The notes beneath the pieces were generated by a model. That model was not told where the DNA came from, did no database searches, and saw nothing but the letters and a program-made list of their open reading frames with translations. Both the position numbers and the translations under genes were made by a program. A DNA stretch of 62,414 nucleotides from NCBI GenBank assembly GCA_937885475.1, contig CAKZZR010000211.1, positions 1 to 62,414 on the forward strand, read 5' to 3'. Position 1 is the first letter of the stretch; each line of letters starts with the position of its first letter. This DNA is from an uncultured Treponema sp. (GTDB lineage Bacteria; Spirochaetota; Spirochaetia; Treponematales; Treponemataceae). Positions 49,921 to 59,871 of this stretch are shown piece after piece.

Positions 49921-50715
49921 CTATTCTGATAAGAACAAGGTTCCTACAGCGCCTTCGCCAGTCAGGGTTGTGAGCGCATTTGGCTTTCCGCCGTTGGCAA
50001 GAAGCATAGGTATTCCGTATACGGTCGTTTTTTCTGCCGCCTGAATTTTTGTCTCAATTCCGCCAGTTCCAAACGAATTGGTGGAACCAATCTTTATTGA
50101 CTTTCTGAGTTCTGCAATGTCTGATACGGTCTGCACAAGCTCGGCGTTTTTATTTGTCTTTGGGTTGTCTGTGTAGATTCCGTCGATGTCGCTGAACAGA
50201 ATCAGAAGGTCGGCGCTCCACAATATTGCCGTAAGGGCAGAAAGGTTGTCGTTGTCGCCAATCTGGAATTCATCAATTGAAACGGAATCGTTTTCGTTTA
50301 TAATCGGGATTACGCCTTCGTCCGCAAGGGTAAAAAGCGTGTTCCTTATGTTAAGGGAACGGTGCTCGTTTTCAAAGTCGTCCTTTGTGAACAAAAGCTG
50401 ACCTATGTGAAGGTTCTGCTCTGCAAAAGCCTTTCGCCACTGCGCCATAAGCTCAACCTGCCCGATTGCGCACAGCGCCTGCCTGAAGTGAACGTCCTTT
50501 TTGCGCGCCCATTCCTTAAGCGTTGAGACACCTGAAACCTGCGCTCCCGAAGAAACGATTACAAGCTGCTTTCCCTGGTCAACGAGTTTTTTGCACTGGC
50601 TTGCAAAGCTTGCCATGAATTCAGTGTTCTGAGTTCCGTCGGCCTTTGCGAGGGTGTTGCTTCCGATTTTTATTACGATTTTGCGTGCGTCTTTTACTGT
50701 TTCTGCAATTGTCAT
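49921..50715 (-). CDS. proB: Glutamate 5-kinase
   Basis: 264 residues: kinase domain only (KIVIKIGSNTLA, IVSSGAQVSG, NENDSVSIDEFQIGDNDNLSA, LLILFSDIDGIYTDNP, GTGGIETKIQAAEK). The PUA domain of many ProB proteins is missing, which is common in some phyla. It phosphorylates glutamate for proline synthesis and is usually feedback-inhibited by proline. Downstream of proA by 38 bases, with proC following at once. Confidence 0.93.
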   Translation of the reverse strand: MTIAETVKDARKIVIKIGSNTLAKADGTQNTEFMASFASQCKKLVDQGKQLVIVSSGAQVSGVSTLKEWARKKDVHFRQALCAIGQVELMAQWRKAFAEQNLHIGQLLFTKDDFENEHRSLNIRNTLFTLADEGVIPIINENDSVSIDEFQIGDNDNLSALTAILWSADLLILFSDIDGIYTDNPKTNKNAELVQTVSDIAELRKSIKIGSTNSFGTGGIETKIQAAEKTTVYGIPMLLANGGKPNALTTLTGEGAVGTLFLSE

Positions 50716-50753
50716 ACTAACTCCTTGGCTTCGACAAGCTTAAACCAACGGTA

Positions 50754-52025
50754 CTATCGTATCTGGCCGTCTCCGTCTATCAGGTATTTTGTGGTGGTAA
50801 GCGCCTTTATTCCCATTGGACCGCGCGCATGCAGCTTCTGGGTAGAAATTCCAAGCTCCGCACCAAAGCCAAATTCGCCGCCGTCCGTAAAGCGCGTTGA
50901 GGCATTCACGTACACGCAGCTTGCATCAATTTTTGCCTGGAACAGCTTTGCGTTCTGCCGGCTTTCGGTGATGATGCTTTCTGAATGCTTGGTGTTGTGG
51001 GAATTTATGTAGGCGATTGCTTCGTCCACGTTGCTTACGGTCTTTATGCAGCATTCATAGTCAAGATATTCGTTTCCAAAGTCGTCTTCTGTGGCTTCAA
51101 ACAGCTTTGCGCCGGTTTTAGAAGATGCTGCGGTCAGAATGTCATAGGCTTCTTTGTCTGCATGCAGAACCACTCTGCCGGCAAACTGCTTTGCGAGCAT
51201 CGGAAGGAATTCCTGTGAGATTTTTTTGTTAACGACAATGCATTCAATTGCGTTGCATACGCTTGGGCGCTGAATTTTTGCGTTCTCGGCAATGCGGCAT
51301 GCCATGTCAAGGTCTGCGCTTTCGTCAATGTACAGGTGGCAAACGCCGCTTCCGGTTTCAATCACTGGAACCCGGGCATTCTGCACTACGCTTTGAATGA
51401 GTTTTTTGCCGCCGCGTGGAAGCACTACGTCAATTTTTCCTACTGCGGTAAGGATTGCATCCACGTCGCTGTGGTCATGCTCTTTTACCTCAACAAGCTC
51501 AATGGCTTCTGGAACGCCGCCTTGTGTTTTTGAGAGAGCCGACTTTATAATCTGAACGATTGCCTTGTTTGAGTTATATGCGCTTGAAGAACCTCGCAAA
51601 AGAATTGCGTTTCCGCTTTTGTAGGCAAGGCAGAACGCGTCAACCGTTACGTTTGGGCGGCTTTCATAAATGATGGACATGACTCCAAGCGGAACGCGCA
51701 CCTGTCGGATTGTAAGGCCGTTGGGCGTCTTCCAGCCGGCAACTTCCTCTCCGACTGGGTCTGTCTGTGCGATTACAATATTCATGCTTTCGATGATTCC
51801 GTTTATGCGCTTGTCGTCCAGGCTCAGGCGGTCTATCAAGGATTCCTTGGTGCCGTTGTCGCGTGCAATCTGAACGTCCTTTTTGTTTGCTTCAATGATT
51901 TTTGCGCGCTCGCCGTCCAAAGCGGCTGCCACAGCCTTAAGAACCGCGTTTTTCTGGCTTGCTGTCTGCAAGGCAAGTTTTTCGCTTCCTTTGCGCAATG
52001 AAATATATTGTTCGTCCAATGTCAT
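50754..52025 (-). CDS. proA: Glutamate-5-semialdehyde dehydrogenase
   Basis: 423 residues from MTLDEQYISLRKGSEK; GTGGAGAA lies before this ATG, so an upstream ATG seven codons earlier is not used. Active site: VIETGSGVCHLYID with the catalytic cysteine; also IYESRPNVTVDAFCLAYKSGNAILLRGSS and AELGISTQKLHARGPMG. It reduces glutamyl phosphate made by ProB. First gene of the proline operon. Confidence 0.94.
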   Translation of the reverse strand: MTLDEQYISLRKGSEKLALQTASQKNAVLKAVAAALDGERAKIIEANKKDVQIARDNGTKESLIDRLSLDDKRINGIIESMNIVIAQTDPVGEEVAGWKTPNGLTIRQVRVPLGVMSIIYESRPNVTVDAFCLAYKSGNAILLRGSSSAYNSNKAIVQIIKSALSKTQGGVPEAIELVEVKEHDHSDVDAILTAVGKIDVVLPRGGKKLIQSVVQNARVPVIETGSGVCHLYIDESADLDMACRIAENAKIQRPSVCNAIECIVVNKKISQEFLPMLAKQFAGRVVLHADKEAYDILTAASSKTGAKLFEATEDDFGNEYLDYECCIKTVSNVDEAIAYINSHNTKHSESIITESRQNAKLFQAKIDASCVYVNASTRFTDGGEFGFGAELGISTQKLHARGPMGIKALTTTKYLIDGDGQIR

Positions 52026-52098
52026 ATTATTCTCCACTTTAAGCATTCGCTTTTAAAAATGAAAAGCCGGAACAAAACGCCCCGGCCCGTATGTCGTA

Positions 52099-52623
52099 TT
52101 AGTAATTTGCCAAGAAATACATTCCAAGCAAAACTGCATTGCGGCATTTTTCAACAGGCCATTCTGCTGAAGTGGGGAGACTCTTGATGTACCACCAGAA
52201 GATTCCGAATCCTGGGTCAATGCGAAGTGAATATTCGCCAAAGTCGTCAGATTTTGTCTGCTGACCGAACATCAGGTAAACGGCCTCGCTCAGAACGTTC
52301 AGGAACACGTCATAGGTCTTTGCCCAATCGCTTGTGTCGCTGCACAACTTTTCAAGCTGGAACAAAATCTGTTCCTTAAGCGCTATGTCTGATTTTTCAA
52401 CCCAAGTTTTTTCTATCAAAAGCTTAAGGTTCTTCTGAAAACTTTCTATCAGCTTCTGCTCGTCCTCGCCAGAAAAATCCCCGGCGTAACCGAACATTGC
52501 GGCAATTTTATCAACGGTTGCATTGTCGTTGTCTGTTCCGGACGTAAAATTGATTACAGCCTGAACGGTATCTTTTTCTATGAATTCTTCAATAAGATTC
52601 TGTACTTTATCTGCTAATGCCAT
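52099..52623 (-). CDS. Hypothetical protein
   Basis: 174 residues, all helical with charged residues (LIEEFIEKDTVQAVINF, LKEQILFQLEKLCSDTSDWAKTYDVFLNVLSEA) and an ending rich in tyrosine and tryptophan (GFGIFWWYIKSLP). No signal peptide or known domain is seen. It sits between the proline operon and a sugar-binding protein gene, in the same direction, but gaps of 70-80 bases make it doubtful whether it is co-transcribed. Confidence 0.6.
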   Translation of the reverse strand: MALADKVQNLIEEFIEKDTVQAVINFTSGTDNDNATVDKIAAMFGYAGDFSGEDEQKLIESFQKNLKLLIEKTWVEKSDIALKEQILFQLEKLCSDTSDWAKTYDVFLNVLSEAVYLMFGQQTKSDDFGEYSLRIDPGFGIFWWYIKSLPTSAEWPVEKCRNAVLLGMYFLANY

Positions 52624-52702
52624 ACTGAATAATAAATTTTATCAAAGATTTGGGCAAGTAGGTAGCAAAACCACGCCACTTGCCCAGCGAATGCCACACG
52701 CG

Positions 52703-53893
52703 CTATTTGAGCGCGTCCATCTGCTTTGCGGCAATGTCCATCGTTTTTTTAACGTCATCGCCTTCCCAAATACCGGAAATTGCTGAACCCATAATCTGCC
52801 AGTACGAGCCAAGCTGCGGAATGACTGGCATGGGTTTTGAATACTTAAGCTGCTCTGCAAAGCCGCTCGTAAGCACGTTCATGCTGCGGATTGCCTTGTG
52901 CGGCGGAATCTGGTCGGTCATTACAAAGCGCTTTGCAAGCATTTCCTTTGACGTAAGGAATTTTGCAAATTCCATCGCTTCCTCCGGGTATTCCGTGTAG
53001 GAGCTGACAAACGCAAGCCTAACGCCGGAAAATGAGGTTGCAGGAACATCCTTTCCAGGGAACGAAGGAAGCGTGGTAACGCCAAAATTCATCTTGAGCT
53101 TTTTGAACTCGTTTATTTTCCAGGAGCCGGTGATTATCATCGGGGACTTGCCTTCCTCAAAGGACGCATGGCAAAAGTCACGCGAAACATCGCTCGCCGG
53201 AATATTCAGAATCTGCTTTCGCAAGCCCTGAAAATACGTTAACCCTTCTATTGCCGCCTGAGAATTCAAATTATGCTGCTTGGCATTGTTTCCGCGCGCA
53301 CCAAAAAGCGGCGCGCCAAAGCTGTCTGTGAACATGTACGCATAGTATGGATCGTTCACCGGCCACACCAGCGCGTATTTTCCTTCTACGGTCTTATTCC
53401 ATTTTTTTGCGTAGGCAATAATCTCATCCCACGTCTTAAGCGGCTCCTCAATTATGTCCTTGTTGTAAAAAAGCGCGTAAGTTTCTGCGCCCAGCGGGTA
53501 GCCATAAATAACGCCGTCGTATCACGCGGCAATCTGCGCAATCTCGTAAAACTGCGAAATGTATTCCTCCGCGTCCTCAACTGGCAGAATGTGCTGACCA
53601 GCAACAAGCGCGCCTATATGGTCGTGCGGAGCCACAAAAATATCGGCACCAACGCCAGCCGGTCCGTCCAGCTCAATCTTGTTGCGTGCGTCCGTGGATT
53701 CAACCGGCTCGTACGTAATCTTTACGCGTGGATTCACCGTGCGGAATTCCTTTATTGCCGCCTGAATGAACGCGCCTTCCGTTCCAGCAGATTCCCAAAC
53801 CTTAAGCTCAACGCGTCCGCTTTTTTTAGGTGCTCCAAAAACGCTAGCCAGCGCCATTCCTGCAAAAAGCGCAGTCCAAATGATTTTTTTCAT
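52703..53893 (-). pseudogene. Sugar ABC-transporter substrate-binding protein with internal stop
   Basis: The reading frame runs from MKKIIWTALFAGMALASVFGA (signal peptide) through LKVWESAGTEGAFIQAAIKEF, then meets TGA at 53522-53524 (codon 124) and continues open with YDGVIYGYPLGAETYALFYNKD, NDPYYAYMFTDSFG, GKSPMIITGSW and ATSFSGVRLAFVSS, matching MalE-type binding proteins to the last residue. One C-to-T change in a CGA arginine codon explains it. A working protein would need readthrough. No permease or ATPase genes are nearby. Confidence 0.8.
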
Positions 53894-54024
53894 AAAACAC
53901 TCCAGAATGAATTTATCTACACTTTTTGCAATGCTTGGATTCTATAGAAAAAATGTTTAACGTTCAACCAGTGCCCAAAGCAAACGTATTATAAAACTTC
54001 AAAATTGAAAAGGTATTGTTTTCC

Positions 54025-54166
54025 TTAAAAAAAATAGCTTCCAGTCGAGTTTCGTCCTTCAAAACCTAGGGAACGGCGGCTGAAAGCCGACAAAATGCTC
54101 CGGTGGAGCATTTTGAGTGAGTCTCCGAGCAGCTGTGCTGCGAAGGCACGCTCGCGTGCTACACCT
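54025..54166. repeat. Intergenic repeat, left copy
   Basis: AGCTTCCAGTCGAGTTTCGT, with A-rich flanks, and GCACGCTCGCGTGCTACAC at its end recur at 62350-62414. It includes a hairpin (54092-54114). It lies after the cyclase gene, in the 306-base gap to the sugar-binding gene, which otherwise shows no gene. Confidence 0.7.
54092..54114. terminator. Hairpin after the cyclase gene
   Basis: AAAATGCTCC and GGAGCATTTT pair perfectly around GGT (or ACC). The ends give short T-runs on both strands, so it may act as a terminator for the chemosensory operon. Confidence 0.55.
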
Positions 54167-54199
54167 TGTTGTGCCTTGTAACTATATACGTTGCCGCCT

Positions 54200-55984
54200 T
54201 TACTTCGTCTTGAAGGCGATTGCGCCGTCCCAATGCTCGGGGGGATTCTTTATGAATTCCTCACATCGGGATTGCATGAGCAGGCTTGCCTTATCGCAGG
54301 GAACTTGGTCAAGCGCTTTTGAAAAATATTCCTTTGCAAGATTGAAAACGCCCTGTTTGTACAGTTTCATGCCTTTGGAATATGCGTCCCGATATTCTGA
54401 AGAAAATTCGTCCTTTGAAACGTCCACGGCATAAATAGGAACGGCAACCTCTTTTCCTTTTACCTTTACGTCGTCAAGGTAGCGGAACACAAATTCGTCC
54501 TGTTTCTTTATGTCGTCCTTTACACTTTGGCTTACAAGGATTTTTGCGCCATACGTTTTTGTAAGACCTTCAAGGCGGCTGGCAAGGTTCACGCTGTCGC
54601 CAATTACGGAATAGTCCGTTTTGTCCTTTGAGCCGATTGAACCTACGATAAGGTCGCCGTAGTTTATGCCTATTCCTATGTCAAACGTCATTCCCTGCGG
54701 CATGACCAAATCCTCCAGCGGAATTGAAGCAAGAGCCGTGCGCATCTCATATGCGGCGGCCACGGCGCGACGGGCGTTGTCCTCATAGCTTACGGGTGCG
54801 CCAAACAGCGCCATGATTGCGTCGCCAATGAATTTGTCAATCGTACCGCCGTGCTTTTTTATTATCTCTACCATAATTGTAAAATAGCGGTTCAAGAACG
54901 AAACGATTGTTTCCGGCTTGTTGCGCTCGCTTATATTTGTGAACGAGCGGATGTCGCTGAACAGCACGGCAACCTCGCGCTTTTCGCCCACGGAAATTTT
55001 GTCCTGCGTTTCGGTTTGTGAAACAAGCTCGTCAATAATCTGCTCTGGAACAAAGCGGCTGAACGCCAGGCGAATCCGCTTTTCAAAAAAAAGCTTCTGT
55101 TTGAGCATGAGGGCGTTTTCCAAAAGCGGGCCGGCGTTTTCCGCGCAATAATACAGCAGGTTCAATTGTTCCACAGAAAAATTTTCCTGGCTCACAACAT
55201 GAACCGTCGCAAAATTATTTTTTTGTGAGCCTGAGATTTTTACAAAATGATATGAAGAAAGAGAAAGACCCTTTACGTAGAATTTTTCAAGGTTGTGGTT
55301 GGTAGCTACCTGCACAGGCTCATAAAAGCGCGCGGACTTGTCGATTCCTGCGTTCTCAAAGTCGGTGCGGCAAACCTTTAAAAAGTCATCCGTATCTGTC
55401 TGCGCAATGCTTTTTGCGCTGATGTAGTAGCAATGCGGGCCGTCGTCTTCCTGCAATATGAACGCCGCCAACGGAATTTTGCAGTAGTCAATTACGATGT
55501 TCAAAAAGCTTTTTACGACGTTCTCCATTTTTGTCCACGTCTTTATCATTCCATACAGGGATTTTATGATTGCATTCTTTGAAAGCTCCGTGCGGGTGGG
55601 AAGATTCGTCATCATCGCGCTAGAAACGTTCAGCAGGGCTTTTATGTCTGCGCCAAGACTGTTTTCGTTCAGCGTAAAAACCATGTCGGACGTGCTGTTC
55701 TGCATAAGAAGGTCCTCAAACGGAAGCTCTTGTGTGCAAAAAAGTCCCACCGGAATTTTCTGCATCATGTCGAACGTTTTTATAAGACGGACGACTTCAA
55801 AGCTGTTGGGATTTTCCAGCTCCGCATCTATAAGAACCGCGTCGGGCAGGGAATTTTTTAGCTCGTCCAGAAAAGTAAAAATATCTTTTGTAAAAACTGT
55901 ATTAAAATCCTGCTCACGTGTGCTTTCGGTAATTTTTAGTTGCAGGGTTTCAGAAGGTTCCAATACTAAAATTCGCTTAGACAT
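54200..55984 (-). CDS. Receiver-GAF-like class III adenylate cyclase
   Basis: 594 residues. Residues 1-120 form a receiver-like domain, but VLEPSET replaces the usual acidic pair and the conserved lysine is not apparent, so phosphorylation is doubtful (LIDAELENPN offers one aspartate). A GAF-like region follows. Residues about 345-540 are a class III cyclase: VLFSDIRSFTNISER and DKFIGDAIMALFGAP bear the two metal aspartates, and KTDYSVIGDSVNLASRLE the purine-specific residues, which favour ATP. The end has a TPR-like stretch. It probably makes cyclic AMP under control of the cluster. Its start overlaps the CheA-like gene by eight bases. Confidence 0.82.
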   Translation of the reverse strand: MSKRILVLEPSETLQLKITESTREQDFNTVFTKDIFTFLDELKNSLPDAVLIDAELENPNSFEVVRLIKTFDMMQKIPVGLFCTQELPFEDLLMQNSTSDMVFTLNENSLGADIKALLNVSSAMMTNLPTRTELSKNAIIKSLYGMIKTWTKMENVVKSFLNIVIDYCKIPLAAFILQEDDGPHCYYISAKSIAQTDTDDFLKVCRTDFENAGIDKSARFYEPVQVATNHNLEKFYVKGLSLSSYHFVKISGSQKNNFATVHVVSQENFSVEQLNLLYYCAENAGPLLENALMLKQKLFFEKRIRLAFSRFVPEQIIDELVSQTETQDKISVGEKREVAVLFSDIRSFTNISERNKPETIVSFLNRYFTIMVEIIKKHGGTIDKFIGDAIMALFGAPVSYEDNARRAVAAAYEMRTALASIPLEDLVMPQGMTFDIGIGINYGDLIVGSIGSKDKTDYSVIGDSVNLASRLEGLTKTYGAKILVSQSVKDDIKKQDEFVFRYLDDVKVKGKEVAVPIYAVDVSKDEFSSEYRDAYSKGMKLYKQGVFNLAKEYFSKALDQVPCDKASLLMQSRCEEFIKNPPEHWDGAIAFKTK

Positions 55985-57977
55985 TCAGCAGCTCCTTGAT
56001 GACTTTTATTAAGTTTTTTCGGTTGAAATTCTTTTTTTCTACGAATGCATTTGCTCCGGCGTTCTTGTATTCAGCAAGCTGTTCTTCCTCAAGGCTTGAA
56101 TCAAAAACAACGACCGGCGTTGTGCTGTAGCTTTCCATGCGACGCAGGTTTTCCAAAAAAATAAGTCCGTTCATACGCGGCATTTCCGTATCACACACAA
56201 TCAAATCAAAATGAAATTTCTTGAGTTTTTCCAGCGCAAAAATGCCGTCCTTTGCCTCGTCAACCAAAAAACCGTTTCCTGTAAGAACGACCCTTTGAAT
56301 CTGACGGACGGTGTCGGAATCATCAACAATAAGAATGCGCAACTGCTTCTTTTTCATCTTTGCGTCAAATTTCTTAACGTCAAAGCCGCGCAAAGCCCTA
56401 AGCCGAGCCATAAGGTACGGCGTGTACAGAACCGGCACAAGGTCAAAATTTTCATCAAGCACGGCTCCCTGCAGAATCTTAAAATCCTTGAATGCGGGCG
56501 GCATTTTTTTTACGATTGCAGGAACGTAGCTTAGAACCTGTCCCACGATGATTCCGATTTTTTGTTCCATATATTCGGCAATCAGGATTGTCTTTAGGTC
56601 GTTGGGATTTTTTTTCTTTGCCTGATAAAAAAGCGAGCTGAGCGAATACACGGGAATAAGGCGTTCATTGAATTTTACGAAATTCTGATTTTGCAGCGAG
56701 ATGAATTCCGACTTGTTTTTTGAGATTACGTCGATTATATGGTGGCTTGGAATAAAATATTTTTTGTCATTGGAAAGAATAAAAAAGCCCTGCTCCAGCG
56801 CGATTGAATACGGCAGGCTGAGCAAAAAACGGGTGCCGCCTGTGTAGTCACAGTCAATGCGGATGTGTCCTTTTATTTCCTCGGTTTTTGACCAAACGGA
56901 ATCAAGGCCGGTTTTTCCACGTCCAATAAAGTTTGGGCGGAACAAATAAGTGGAAAGCTCCTGCTTTGACATTTTTGCAATGCGCTTTGCTTCCTCGCGG
57001 AAGTTTGCGGCGGCGTGCTGGCGCAAAACCTCCCAGTCTATGCCGTTGCCGTTATCCGCTACGCAAAGCTCCATGCCGGACGCGTTCTGCGTGCATTCAA
57101 AGCGCACGGTGGTGGCACTTCCGTATTTTAGGGCGTTTTCAATAAGATTCCGCAGAATGGACATAAGTTTTTCAAGAATCTCGTATTCAAGGCGGATTTC
57201 TGTTTCAGGAAAAACGCAGGACGAAAATTCTTTGTTCAGCTTGTCAAAAAGAATTTGGAGCGGAACCATTCTGAGCTTTAAAAGCTGAGCCTGCGAAGCG
57301 ATTATGATTTTTTCAAGACTTTCTGAATTTTCGGCAAGGCTTTTGCAAAGACGGCGCAACTCGGAGTCGCCGTATTTTTCTTCGATGGAACGGAGCTTTA
57401 CGATGTTCTGCTTTATGCTCTGCTCGCGGACTATAAGTTCCTCGTAGACGGAAACAATGTCGTTCAGCTTTTCCGGCTTGATTTGAATGAAATCCATTTG
57501 CGGCAGGCAAAGGGCTTCTTCCTTCTGCTCTACGTCTGCCTGCGCTTCAGAAGCAGGCGCGTCCTCGGCTTCGTCAATTGTTACGATTTCGCCGGCAGCA
57601 ATGCGGTTGCAGTACACAAGATAGGTAAGCACGTCCGGCATTTGGTCGGTTCTGCCTTTTATTATGCAGGTGCAGCTTTGCTTTATCTTTTTGCAGATGA
57701 TGCGGATAAGGTTGTCCAGACGGTCGGACACAACGATTTTTTCGTCGATAAGGCTTGTCAGAACGCCTATCATTCCCTGCGAAAGCAGTTCCAGCGTTGA
57801 AAAATTAAGAAATGCGGCGTTCCGCTTGATTCCGCGGAAAATGCGGCTTATGGCTTTTTTTTCTGCGTGACTTTTGTCGCCCAGCTTGAGCGAATTGTAC
57901 CGCATCTGAATCTCAACAAGCGAATTCAGCGTTTCCAGCGCGAAGGTTCGGTTTATTTCTGAGCATTCGTACGCCAT
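55977..57977 (-). CDS. CheA-like hybrid with receiver; HPt histidine missing
   Basis: 666 residues. The first 120 have the layout of a CheA P1/HPt domain, but IFRGIKRNAAFL stands where IFRxxHTIKGxAxFL is expected, so the phospho-accepting His is absent. A dimerisation and ATPase domain follows (LMSILRNLIENALKYG, CVADNGNGID, GRGKTGLDSVW), then a CheW-like domain (FIPSHHIIDVI) and a C-terminal receiver (LRILIVDDSDTVRQIQ, LIVCDTEMPRMNG). Phosphate could still reach the receiver or an unknown partner. It overlaps the cyclase by eight bases, suggesting a shared pathway. Confidence 0.82.
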   Translation of the reverse strand: MAYECSEINRTFALETLNSLVEIQMRYNSLKLGDKSHAEKKAISRIFRGIKRNAAFLNFSTLELLSQGMIGVLTSLIDEKIVVSDRLDNLIRIICKKIKQSCTCIIKGRTDQMPDVLTYLVYCNRIAAGEIVTIDEAEDAPASEAQADVEQKEEALCLPQMDFIQIKPEKLNDIVSVYEELIVREQSIKQNIVKLRSIEEKYGDSELRRLCKSLAENSESLEKIIIASQAQLLKLRMVPLQILFDKLNKEFSSCVFPETEIRLEYEILEKLMSILRNLIENALKYGSATTVRFECTQNASGMELCVADNGNGIDWEVLRQHAAANFREEAKRIAKMSKQELSTYLFRPNFIGRGKTGLDSVWSKTEEIKGHIRIDCDYTGGTRFLLSLPYSIALEQGFFILSNDKKYFIPSHHIIDVISKNKSEFISLQNQNFVKFNERLIPVYSLSSLFYQAKKKNPNDLKTILIAEYMEQKIGIIVGQVLSYVPAIVKKMPPAFKDFKILQGAVLDENFDLVPVLYTPYLMARLRALRGFDVKKFDAKMKKKQLRILIVDDSDTVRQIQRVVLTGNGFLVDEAKDGIFALEKLKKFHFDLIVCDTEMPRMNGLIFLENLRRMESYSTTPVVVFDSSLEEEQLAEYKNAGANAFVEKKNFNRKNLIKVIKELLNV

Positions 57978-57979
57978 AG

Positions 57980-58813
57980 CTATTCTTCCTTTCTAAAATA
58001 AAACACTGAGCCGCTGCACATTTTTTTGAGTTCTTTGGGCGTAATTTCCGCGTCAACCGAAGCAATCTCGCTGATAGAAAAAAGCAGTATTCCGCCGGGC
58101 GCAAGGCAAAGCTTGCACAGATTGCGAAGGATTTTTTGCTTAAGCTCGCGGCTGAAGTATATGAATACGTTGCGCATAAAAATAAGGCTTTGTTCCTTTG
58201 GAAAATTAACGGCGGTCGCCTCGTCCGCAAGCTCTATAAGATTCAGTGGCTTTACAGTAAGCGTCTGCTTTACGTCCTCAGTCAGCACGATGGTTCCGTC
58301 TGATTTTTGGAACGGACTTAACAGCGTCATGTATTTTTGCCCGTCAAACTCCCGCAGGGAATTTTTTTTGTAGATTCCGTTCCGGCAGTATTCCAAGGCA
58401 GCGGTGTTTATGTCGCTCGCCGTGATTTTGCATGAAACATGAGAAGCCTTTGCAACAAGGGCAAGCGAATACGGCTCCTCTCCGCGAGACGAAGCCGCGC
58501 ACCACGCGCTAAGCGGCTTTGCTCCGTTTTTGCTAATCCATTCCGGAAAAAAAGAATTCTTAAGAAAATCAAACTGCGCCTGCTCGCGAAAAAAGTAGGT
58601 TTCGTTTACCGTGGACTCGTTTATAAAAAGCGAAAGTTCGTCCTTGTTTGCGTTCAGATAGCCGGCATAGGAAATGCCAGCAGGAGACAGAGATGCAATG
58701 CGCTTTTCCACAAAGTTTCGGATGCTTTGCTTGTGGCTTTCGCGGGGAATGATTCCTGTTTTTTGGGTGAAAAGTGCAAGCACGTTCTCCAAATCTAACG
58801 CAGTTATACTCAT
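57980..58813 (-). CDS. cheR: CheR-type methyltransferase
   Basis: 277 residues. NETYFFREQAQFDFL and WCAASSRGEEPYSLAL are the CheR signatures; the latter binds SAM. It ends with IFMRNVFIYFSRELKQKIL and GGILLFSISE. It methylates glutamates of chemoreceptors to set sensitivity, most likely those of the divergent receptor of this cluster. Overlaps cheB upstream by four bases and ends three bases before the CheA-like gene. Confidence 0.92.
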   Translation of the reverse strand: MSITALDLENVLALFTQKTGIIPRESHKQSIRNFVEKRIASLSPAGISYAGYLNANKDELSLFINESTVNETYFFREQAQFDFLKNSFFPEWISKNGAKPLSAWCAASSRGEEPYSLALVAKASHVSCKITASDINTAALEYCRNGIYKKNSLREFDGQKYMTLLSPFQKSDGTIVLTEDVKQTLTVKPLNLIELADEATAVNFPKEQSLIFMRNVFIYFSRELKQKILRNLCKLCLAPGGILLFSISEIASVDAEITPKELKKMCSGSVFYFRKEE

Positions 58814-59871
58814 TGTGCCGCTCCATCATTCTGTACCAGAGAAAGGATTTTCTGCGGAATTTCCTGACGGGGAAGCACCTCCGTAGCAGCGCCCAGCTCT
58901 ATGGCGGCGGCAGGCATTCCAAACACCGCGCAGGTGGACTTGTCTTCTGCAATGGTATGTCCCCCGTTTTCTACAATGACTTTACAGCCTTCCGCACCAT
59001 CGCGCCCCATGCCCGTCATCAGAACGGCAAGGCAGGAACTTTTATAAAATGCCGCGGCGCTCTTAAAAAGCTTGTTCACCGCCGGGCGCAAAAAGTGATC
59101 CTCCGGCTCGTCAGAAAGCTTAAGTATCGGAAGCCCTTCCGAAGTAAGGCAGTCTATTACAAGATGCCTGTCCGCAGGCGAAAGATAGACGGTGCCGGGT
59201 TTTGCAACCTCACCGTTTTCTGCAAGCTTTACGTAAATATTCTGGCAGGAAGAATCAAACCAGTCCGCCATTTTTTTGTCCGCTCCAACGTCAAGATGCT
59301 GCACGTACAGCACCGGAAGCGGGAATTCTTCGCCAAGACCGCAAAGCACATTCTGAACGGCAGTAGGTCCGCCTGTGGAAGCGCCTATGCAAAGCACCTT
59401 GAATTCATTTTTTGCAGAAAGATTTTGTCCGCGCTTTTGTGTTTCAAGCGGAAGAACGCCAAGCTCTTTTTTTGCAGAAACATTTTTTAGCGCTATATCC
59501 TGCACCTTCTGTATCAAATCCTTGAAGAATTCTTTTTTAAAGGAAGAAAGATTCGGCTTTACATAGAACAGCGCGGCTCCGCTTTGCCTTGCCCGTTCTG
59601 CGGCACTTGCATCCTCAGAAAAAATCACCACTGGAATTTTAAGCGTGCCGCTTATGATGCTGCATGCGTCCAAGCCGTTCATTTCCGGCATATCAATATC
59701 AAGAATGGCAATGTCCGGGCTTTTTTGCGTGGCGCTCTGCTCTGCCTTTTTTCCGTTTGAGACAGAGTCGATGATTTCAAATGCGCCGCTTTCCTGAAAA
59801 TTCTTTTCAAGCATACCGCGGATTATGGCAGAGTCGTCGGCGATGAGCAGTTTAATCTTATTTGTATCCAA
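58810..59871 (-). CDS. cheB: CheB-type receptor methylesterase/deamidase
   Basis: 353 residues. A receiver domain (KLLIADDSAIIRGML, ILDIDMPEMNGLDA) is followed by the CheB esterase domain with Ser (IGASTGGPTAV), His (YVQHLDVG) and Asp (MTGMGRDGAEG) of its catalytic triad. It removes methyl groups added by CheR. Overlaps cheW by 14 bases and cheR by four. Complete; usual length. Confidence 0.93.
   Translation of the reverse strand: MDTNKIKLLIADDSAIIRGMLEKNFQESGAFEIIDSVSNGKKAEQSATQKSPDIAILDIDMPEMNGLDACSIISGTLKIPVVIFSEDASAAERARQSGAALFYVKPNLSSFKKEFFKDLIQKVQDIALKNVSAKKELGVLPLETQKRGQNLSAKNEFKVLCIGASTGGPTAVQNVLCGLGEEFPLPVLYVQHLDVGADKKMADWFDSSCQNIYVKLAENGEVAKPGTVYLSPADRHLVIDCLTSEGLPILKLSDEPEDHFLRPAVNKLFKSAAAFYKSSCLAVLMTGMGRDGAEGCKVIVENGGHTIAEDKSTCAVFGMPAAAIELGAATEVLPRQEIPQKILSLVQNDGAAQ

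Noticed and set aside
53522..53524. Selenocysteine reading of the TGA in the sugar-binding gene
   Set aside because: No structured element follows the TGA and related proteins have no cysteine there; a nonsense mutation is simpler.
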